62,440 nt of DNA, from the NCBI RefSeq assembly GCF_910584445.1, contig NZ_CAJUBO010000015.1, positions 1-62,440 on the forward strand, written 5' to 3'. Source of the DNA: an uncultured Desulfovibrio sp. Lineage in GTDB: Bacteria > Desulfobacterota > Desulfovibrionia > Desulfovibrionales > Desulfovibrionaceae. The notes beneath the pieces are model-generated. The model was not told where the DNA came from and searched no databases. It worked only from the letters and a program-made list of their open reading frames with translations. Of the stretch, positions 58,887 through 62,440 are shown piece by piece; position 1 is the first letter of the stretch, and the number at the start of each line of letters is the position of its first letter. The position numbers were made by a program, and so were the translations under genes.

Positions 58887-60109
58887 ACCTCGCGGATGAC
58901 GATGGAGGGTTCGACAGCCGCCGCGGCGCGGGCGGCCCGTGCTGTGGAGAGCAGCGAAAGCGCCACCACGGCGGCGGCCGCGCAGGCCACGTCCATGGGG
59001 CCGAGGCGGCAGGCGATGGCGCCGCCCTCGTGCGCGAAGGCCCTGGCAATGCCGAGGCTCACCGCCGCAGAGACCAGACAGGAGAGGCCCAGACCGCAGA
59101 GCGAGGTGAGCAGGCTCTGCGCCATGGGGTAGAGCATGAGCGCCGCATGGGGAAAGCCCAGGAGCCGGAGCATGCCGAGCATGCGGCGCTTGCGCTCCAC
59201 CGCGCCCTGGACGGAACTCAGGGTGAAGGCGGCGAAACCCGCGCCCACAGCCAGCGAGATGATGAGGATGACCTGGTTGATGGACGATTCCAGCAGGCGG
59301 ATGGCGGCGATCTCCCGCGAGCGCGTGCGCGTCTCGATATGGCGTGCCTCCAGGGCGGCGGCGAGGCTCTCCACCGCGTCCAGATCCCGCGCATAGAGCC
59401 GGAAGGAGGCATATTCCCGTTCTCCGGCGCGGGGTTCGCCCGTGAAACCGCGGCCGGGCACTTCCAGATAGTCGCGGTAGTCTTCCAGATCCCGCAGGGT
59501 CGCCAGGGGGGCGAACGCCATGCGCCGGTCGGCGGCCGTCTCGGGCAGGACGGCCGTCACGCGGAAGACCAGCCGCGCGGATTCCAGGCGTCCGTCAGGC
59601 GTGCGGCGGCCCAGGCGCGCCAGCAGCAGGTCGCCGGGCGCCGCGCCCAGAGCGCGGGCCGCCGGGGCGGAGAGCACCAGTTCCGGCCGCGCGCCGTCAG
59701 CGGGCGCCGGGATGCCGTGGTGCGCCAGCACCGGCTCGCCGGGGGCGCTCGGCTCCAGAGAGAGGCTGGCGCTTTTGCCGTCGCCGTTTTCTCCGGCGGC
59801 GAGGGTGATGTCCGTGGCCGTCTCGCGGGTGCGGCCGATGGCGAAGGCCGCGCCCGGCAGGCGCCCCAGGTCTGCCACGGTCCGGGCGCTGAAGCGGCCG
59901 CCGTCGCTCTTGGGCGTGATGATGAGCACCGTGGGGTCTTGCAGCAGGCGCTGGCGCATGCCCTCGATGACGCCGTTCTTCAGCCCCTGAAGGACCAGAA
60001 GGGGCGTGAGCATGCTCGCCAGGGCGAGGATGGCGCAGAGCGTGAGCGAGCGCTCGAAGCGCCAGTCGCGCGCGGCAAGGCGCAGGGCAAGGCCGAGCTT
60101 TTTCAGCAT
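58883..60109 (-). CDS. FtsX/MacB-type ABC permease, TagS-like
   Basis: A 408-residue permease with the FtsX layout: one N-terminal helix (LTLCAILALASMLTPLLVLQGL), a large periplasmic domain of ~220 residues (PTVLIITPKSDGGRFSART, PELVLSAPAARALGAAPGDLLLARLG), then three C-terminal helices (VILIISLAVGAGFAAFTLSSVQGAV, SLLTSLCGLGLSCLVSAAVSLG, VACAAAAVVALSLLSTARAARAA) with the RKRRMLGMLRLLGFP coupling loop. Such permeases do not import solutes; they act mechanically on periplasmic or lipoprotein partners. It overlaps the ATPase gene by seven bases. Confidence 0.85.
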   Translation of the reverse strand: MLKKLGLALRLAARDWRFERSLTLCAILALASMLTPLLVLQGLKNGVIEGMRQRLLQDPTVLIITPKSDGGRFSARTVADLGRLPGAAFAIGRTRETATDITLAAGENGDGKSASLSLEPSAPGEPVLAHHGIPAPADGARPELVLSAPAARALGAAPGDLLLARLGRRTPDGRLESARLVFRVTAVLPETAADRRMAFAPLATLRDLEDYRDYLEVPGRGFTGEPRAGEREYASFRLYARDLDAVESLAAALEARHIETRTRSREIAAIRLLESSINQVILIISLAVGAGFAAFTLSSVQGAVERKRRMLGMLRLLGFPHAALMLYPMAQSLLTSLCGLGLSCLVSAAVSLGIARAFAHEGGAIACRLGPMDVACAAAAVVALSLLSTARAARAAAAVEPSIVIREV

Positions 60110-60855
60110 GGGGCGGCCTCCGCATGGGCGTTGTCATCGTCCAGAACGGCGGTGACCCCCTCGTCGTCCTCCTCCATGCGGAAGGCCAGTTCCGCGAGTC
60201 CGCCCCGGCGCGCCCAGTCAGCATTGTGCGTCACGAGGACAAGGCTGCCCTGGTGGAACTCCAGCGCCATGAGAAAGGCATCCATGACGCGGGCCGCATG
60301 CACGGGGTCCAGGGCGGCGGTCGGCTCGTCGGCGAGGATGAGCTGCGGCCCTGGCGTGAGGGCGCGGACAATGGCCGCGCGCTGGCGTTCGCCCACGGAA
60401 AGCGTGGCGGGCATGCTCCCGAGCAGGTGGTCCACGCCCAGGGCTTCGGCAAGCCCTTTGGCCCGCGCGGCGGCCTCGGCGGCCGGCATGCCGGCGAGCC
60501 GCGCCGTGAGCGTCATGTTTTCGCCCACGTCGAGAAAGGGCAAAAGTTCGCCGGACTGGAGCACATAGCCCATGTGTTCCAGGCGCAGGGCGGCCATGGC
60601 GTCGTGGCGTTCCCCGCGCCAGAGGGCCGTCACGTCCAGCGGCGGGGCGTCCGCCCGCGGCGCGAAGCTGAAGCGTTCCGCGCTGTCGGGCCGCAGGGCC
60701 AGCCCGAGCAGGTCGAGGGTGGTGCTCTTGCCGCAGCCGCTTGGTCCGGTGATGGCAAGCCGCGCCCCGCGCGGGACGCGCAGGCTGCGGATGAGCAGCC
60801 GGTAGCCCTGTTCGCGCTGGCGGCGTTTGACGAGATTTTCTATGGCATAGAGCAT
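60103..60855 (-). CDS. ABC ATPase of LolD/MacB type, TagT-like
   Basis: A 250-residue ATPase: Walker A TGPSGCGKSTTLDLLG, Q-loop MGYVLQSGELLPFLDVGEN, signature ATLSVGERQRAAIVRAL (LSVGE instead of LSGGQ), Walker B LILADEPTAALDP and SLVLVTHNADWA with the switch His. Residues ~60-90 form an insert (RFSFAPRADAPPLDVTALWRG) longer than in LolD. The C-terminus is acidic (EEDDEGVTAVLDDDNAHAE). Start MLYAIENLVKRRQ at 60855 has GAGG. It is the first gene of the TagTSR-like operon. Confidence 0.87.
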   Translation of the reverse strand: MLYAIENLVKRRQREQGYRLLIRSLRVPRGARLAITGPSGCGKSTTLDLLGLALRPDSAERFSFAPRADAPPLDVTALWRGERHDAMAALRLEHMGYVLQSGELLPFLDVGENMTLTARLAGMPAAEAAARAKGLAEALGVDHLLGSMPATLSVGERQRAAIVRALTPGPQLILADEPTAALDPVHAARVMDAFLMALEFHQGSLVLVTHNADWARRGGLAELAFRMEEDDEGVTAVLDDDNAHAEAAPC

Positions 60856-61505
60856 GTCCGGCCTCTGCGGCGGCCATTGCCGGTTTCCGGCCCGGACTCT
60901 GGCGCGCCGTGCCCCGAGCATGCCAAACCGGGCGGCAAAGGTCGAGGAAAAAGCGCGGCTCCCGCCGGGAGAGGCGGGAAAACAGGTTCAGGAGTCAGGA
61001 AACTCCGTTAACTAGGGTCTGGACCTATTCTATTAATGTGACTGCTGGCTTGGGATGTGGCAGCTTGTGCAATGCCACAATCATCCGTCAAAAACAGCTC
61101 TTTTTGCGCTGGCGGCGTCACTGGACGATTTTTGTCGGTCATGTACTTAAGTACATTCCCTCCCAAAATCGTCCACTTCCTTGCCAGCGCAAAAAAATCT
61201 TATTTTTTAGGATCCTTGCGGCGACAGCCCCCGCCCTTCGCTCCGCTTCGGGCGGCCAGCGGAAAAATCTCCTTTCCTCGCTGAAAAAACTATAACGTAC
61301 TTTAATGTGGCCTGAAACTACGCTCTGGTCGTTTCCGCGAGGGAAAGGGGTTTTTCCGCTGCCCATCCCCGCGCCGGGCCGGACAGGACAGGGCGCCCAA
61401 GGCGTTCGGAGACCGTCATGGATATTTATTATTTGATAAAAGAAATCATTTCATGTACTGTTTATGAAGGAATATTTCTTGATGCATATTCGCCGAGGTG
61501 CCCGC
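60856..61505. other. 650-base AT-rich spacer with long inverted repeat
   Basis: The largest non-coding stretch of the window and clearly lower in GC than its surroundings. It holds the inverted repeat at 61101-61196, a smaller one near 61231-61257 (CCGCCC...GGGCGG), T-runs, and promoter-like AT-rich sequence at 61430-61465 before the next gene. Reading frames across it have no supportive features. No tRNA was found. Confidence 0.6.
61101..61196. repeat. Long imperfect inverted repeat centred on ATGTACTTAAGTACAT
   Basis: Two arms of about 48 bases meet at a perfect 16-base palindrome (61141-61156). The outer ends pair as TTTTTGCGCTGGC (61101-61113) with GCCAGCGCAAAAA (61183-61195), and inner parts as CTGGACGATTTT with AAAATCGTCCA. 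A few mismatches lie between. It could fold as a cruciform or an RNA hairpin, act as a bidirectional terminator, or be a remnant of a miniature mobile element. Confidence 0.75.
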
Positions 61506-61928
61506 ATGTCGCTGTCCCGCCATCGGAATGATCTGGAAAAACTGTACGCGGCCCGCATCGCCCATGCCTCGGCCGATCCCCGCCAGGTGCTGTTCTGCCG
61601 GAGCCTGCGCTATCTCATCGAACATGCGGAAGAGTTTGACGCCTGCGTTCCCGAGGACAATCCCTTTTATCAGGAATTCGCGGCATTGCTGGCGCAGGGC
61701 TTCGGTTCCGAGGAGGACTGCTTCAGCCTCTTTGAATGTGTGGTCATCTTTTTCCGTCTGCGCCAGTGCTTCCGGGGCATGGCCGAGCCAAGCCCGGTGG
61801 AGCGCGATGTGCTGCGCCATTTCGAGCAATGCGGCGAATGGCGCCCGGAGGACGCCACGCTCGTGTGCGAATGGTACTGGCGGCGCATTCCCACACTGGC
61901 GGGCGGGCATGCGCCTGTCGCGGGATGA
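61506..61928 (+). CDS. Small acidic helical protein, unknown
   Basis: A 140-residue protein from the ATG at 61506 (MSLSRHRNDLEKLYAA) with GAGGTG just upstream. In-frame ATGs at 61464 and 61482 also exist; a TTGATA-N17-TACTGT promoter-like pair at 61433-61461 would exclude the first. The product is helical and rich in Cys, Phe and Trp (FCRSLRYLIEHAEEFDACVPED, EEDCFSLFECVVIFFRLRQCF, CEWYWRRIPTL). No family is recognised. It is convergent with crcB, 18 bases apart. Confidence 0.7.
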   Translation: MSLSRHRNDLEKLYAARIAHASADPRQVLFCRSLRYLIEHAEEFDACVPEDNPFYQEFAALLAQGFGSEEDCFSLFECVVIFFRLRQCFRGMAEPSPVERDVLRHFEQCGEWRPEDATLVCEWYWRRIPTLAGGHAPVAG

Positions 61929-61946
61929 TGCCGCCGCGGGGCAGGC

Positions 61947-62339
61947 CTATGGCGCCAGCAGCCTGCGCGCCAGGGCCACGCTGCCGAGGCCGAGAAAGAC
62001 CAGGGCGATGGAGCCGGCCACATGCAGGGTCACCGCGCAGGCGCAGAGCAGCCAGCGCCCCTGCTGGAGAAGGGCCGTCATTTCCGCCGAAAACGCGGAA
62101 AAGGTCGTCAGCGAGCCGAGAAAGCCGGTGATGACGAGCAGCCGCCATTCTCCGGCAACGTGGGGGAAGAGGGAAAAGATCCCCAGGGCCACGCCCATGA
62201 GCCAGCCCCCGAGCCAGTTGACGGCCAGGGTGCCCAGCGGCAGGGCGGCCACAAGGGGATTGAGCGCCTGATTGGCGAGCCAGCGGAGGCTGGCGCCGGC
62301 GCAGGCGCCCAGGCAGACGGCGAACAGAGAGTGCAGCAT
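61947..62339 (-). CDS. crcB: Fluoride exporter CrcB/Fluc
   Basis: A 130-residue dual-topology fluoride channel with four helices: CLGACAGASLRWLAN, PLGTLAVNWLGGWLMGVALG with the conserved Asn, GFLGSLTTFSAFSAEM with the phenylalanine-box motif TTFSxFS, and LHVAGSIALVFLGLGSV. It exports fluoride from the cytoplasm. A strong hairpin lies just upstream of the start codon at 62353-62380, but no fluoride riboswitch core was recognised. The ribosome site is weak. Confidence 0.93.
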   Translation of the reverse strand: MLHSLFAVCLGACAGASLRWLANQALNPLVAALPLGTLAVNWLGGWLMGVALGIFSLFPHVAGEWRLLVITGFLGSLTTFSAFSAEMTALLQQGRWLLCACAVTLHVAGSIALVFLGLGSVALARRLLAP

Positions 62340-62352
62340 GCTGATGTTGATG

Positions 62353-62386
62353 CGGCGCGCGGCCTTTGGGCCGCGCGCCGTTTTTC
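62353..62386 (+). terminator. Strong hairpin with T-run upstream of crcB
   Basis: Twelve perfect GC pairs (CGGCGCGCGGCC at 62353-62364 with GGCCGCGCGCCG at 62369-62380) are followed by TTTTTCG on the plus strand. As a terminator it points along the plus strand, although the nearest plus gene ends at 61928. On the minus strand it sits 14 bases before the crcB start. Confidence 0.65.
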
Positions 62387-62410
62387 GTTTCAGGTCCAGG
62401 GCATCCGTGC

Positions 62411-62440
62411 CTAGAACGCGCCGGGATTGGCCGCCACAAG
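62411..62440 (-). CDS. Possible C-terminal end of a gene extending beyond the window
   Basis: From the window edge a minus-strand frame reads LVAANPGAF and stops at TAG (62413-62411), about 25 bases before the strong hairpin. Nine codons are too few to identify it. It is noted only because it would be co-directional with crcB. Confidence 0.25.
   Translation of the reverse strand, partial: LVAANPGAF

Noticed and set aside
62340..62440. Fluoride riboswitch upstream of crcB
   Set aside because: The conserved pseudoknot core sequence is not found; the hairpin there is a plain GC stem with T-run.

Overview
The window is GC-rich (roughly two thirds G+C by eye), densely coded, and reads as a chromosomal segment of a Desulfovibrionaceae-type anaerobe. 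The evidence is an [FeFe]-hydrogenase catalytic protein and the HydG maturase, an NfnAB electron-bifurcating transhydrogenase, HypF (so a [NiFe]-hydrogenase elsewhere), a tetraheme cytochrome c3-like protein, a TSUP (TauE/SafE) transporter operon with a DUF4881-type lipoprotein, and a glycyl-radical sulfonate lyase of the isethionate sulfite-lyase type. No rRNA, tRNA, CRISPR array, transposase or phage gene was found. The only RNA gene found is the small bacterial SRP RNA, with its promoter.

Layout. 1-8.6 kb (minus): mreC (cut by the window edge), mreB, hydG, a double-ATPase ABC protein, a PHP-type phosphatase and nfnB-nfnA. 8.8-10.5 kb (plus): GAF protein and GAPDH, closed by a strong terminator. 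10.8-16.5 kb (minus): a four-gene operon with 4-base overlaps or short gaps: glycyl radical enzyme (IslA-like), a degenerate amidohydrolase-fold protein, a MATE transporter and the radical-SAM activase. Divergent from it, 16.9-19.4 kb (plus): a PAS-GGDEF diguanylate cyclase and a PilZ protein. 19.5-21.6 kb (minus): [FeFe] hydrogenase and a membrane protein. 22.1-24.7 kb (plus): a three-gene overlapping set with cobU. 24.8-28.9 kb (minus): MFS transporter and a PEP-synthase-like protein with an unfamiliar C-terminus. 29.2-32.5 kb (plus): TSUP operon behind a good sigma70 promoter. 32.6-38.3 kb (plus): YchJ-like protein, a small Cys-repeat protein, pgi, an NtrB/NtrC-like pair and cytochrome c3. 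38.5-40.0 kb (minus): malic enzyme and SRP RNA. 40.1-47.6 kb (plus): hypF, then a sugar-acid/CMP-sugar cluster (HpcH aldolase, SDR, KdsB-like cytidylyltransferase, acyltransferase, HAD phosphatase, lipoprotein). 47.9-49.6 kb: YbjQ-like protein and a glycosyltransferase. 49.6-54.2 kb (minus): a complete branched-chain amino-acid type ABC transporter (livFGMHK). 54.5-57.1 kb: MscS channel and an MFS carrier. 57.1-60.9 kb (minus): ABC ATPase, FtsX-type permease and an exported SUMF1-fold protein, in the arrangement of TagT-TagS-TagR of type VI secretion regulation. The right end holds an AT-rich spacer with a long inverted repeat, a small unknown protein and crcB.

The most interesting systems are the atypical islA operon (metal-site-less amidohydrolase plus MATE carrier in place of the usual uptake and reductase genes, facing a c-di-GMP module), the TagTSR-like operon, and the aldolase-to-CMP-sugar cluster. 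Family assignments rest on motifs and gene order read by eye; no database search was possible.
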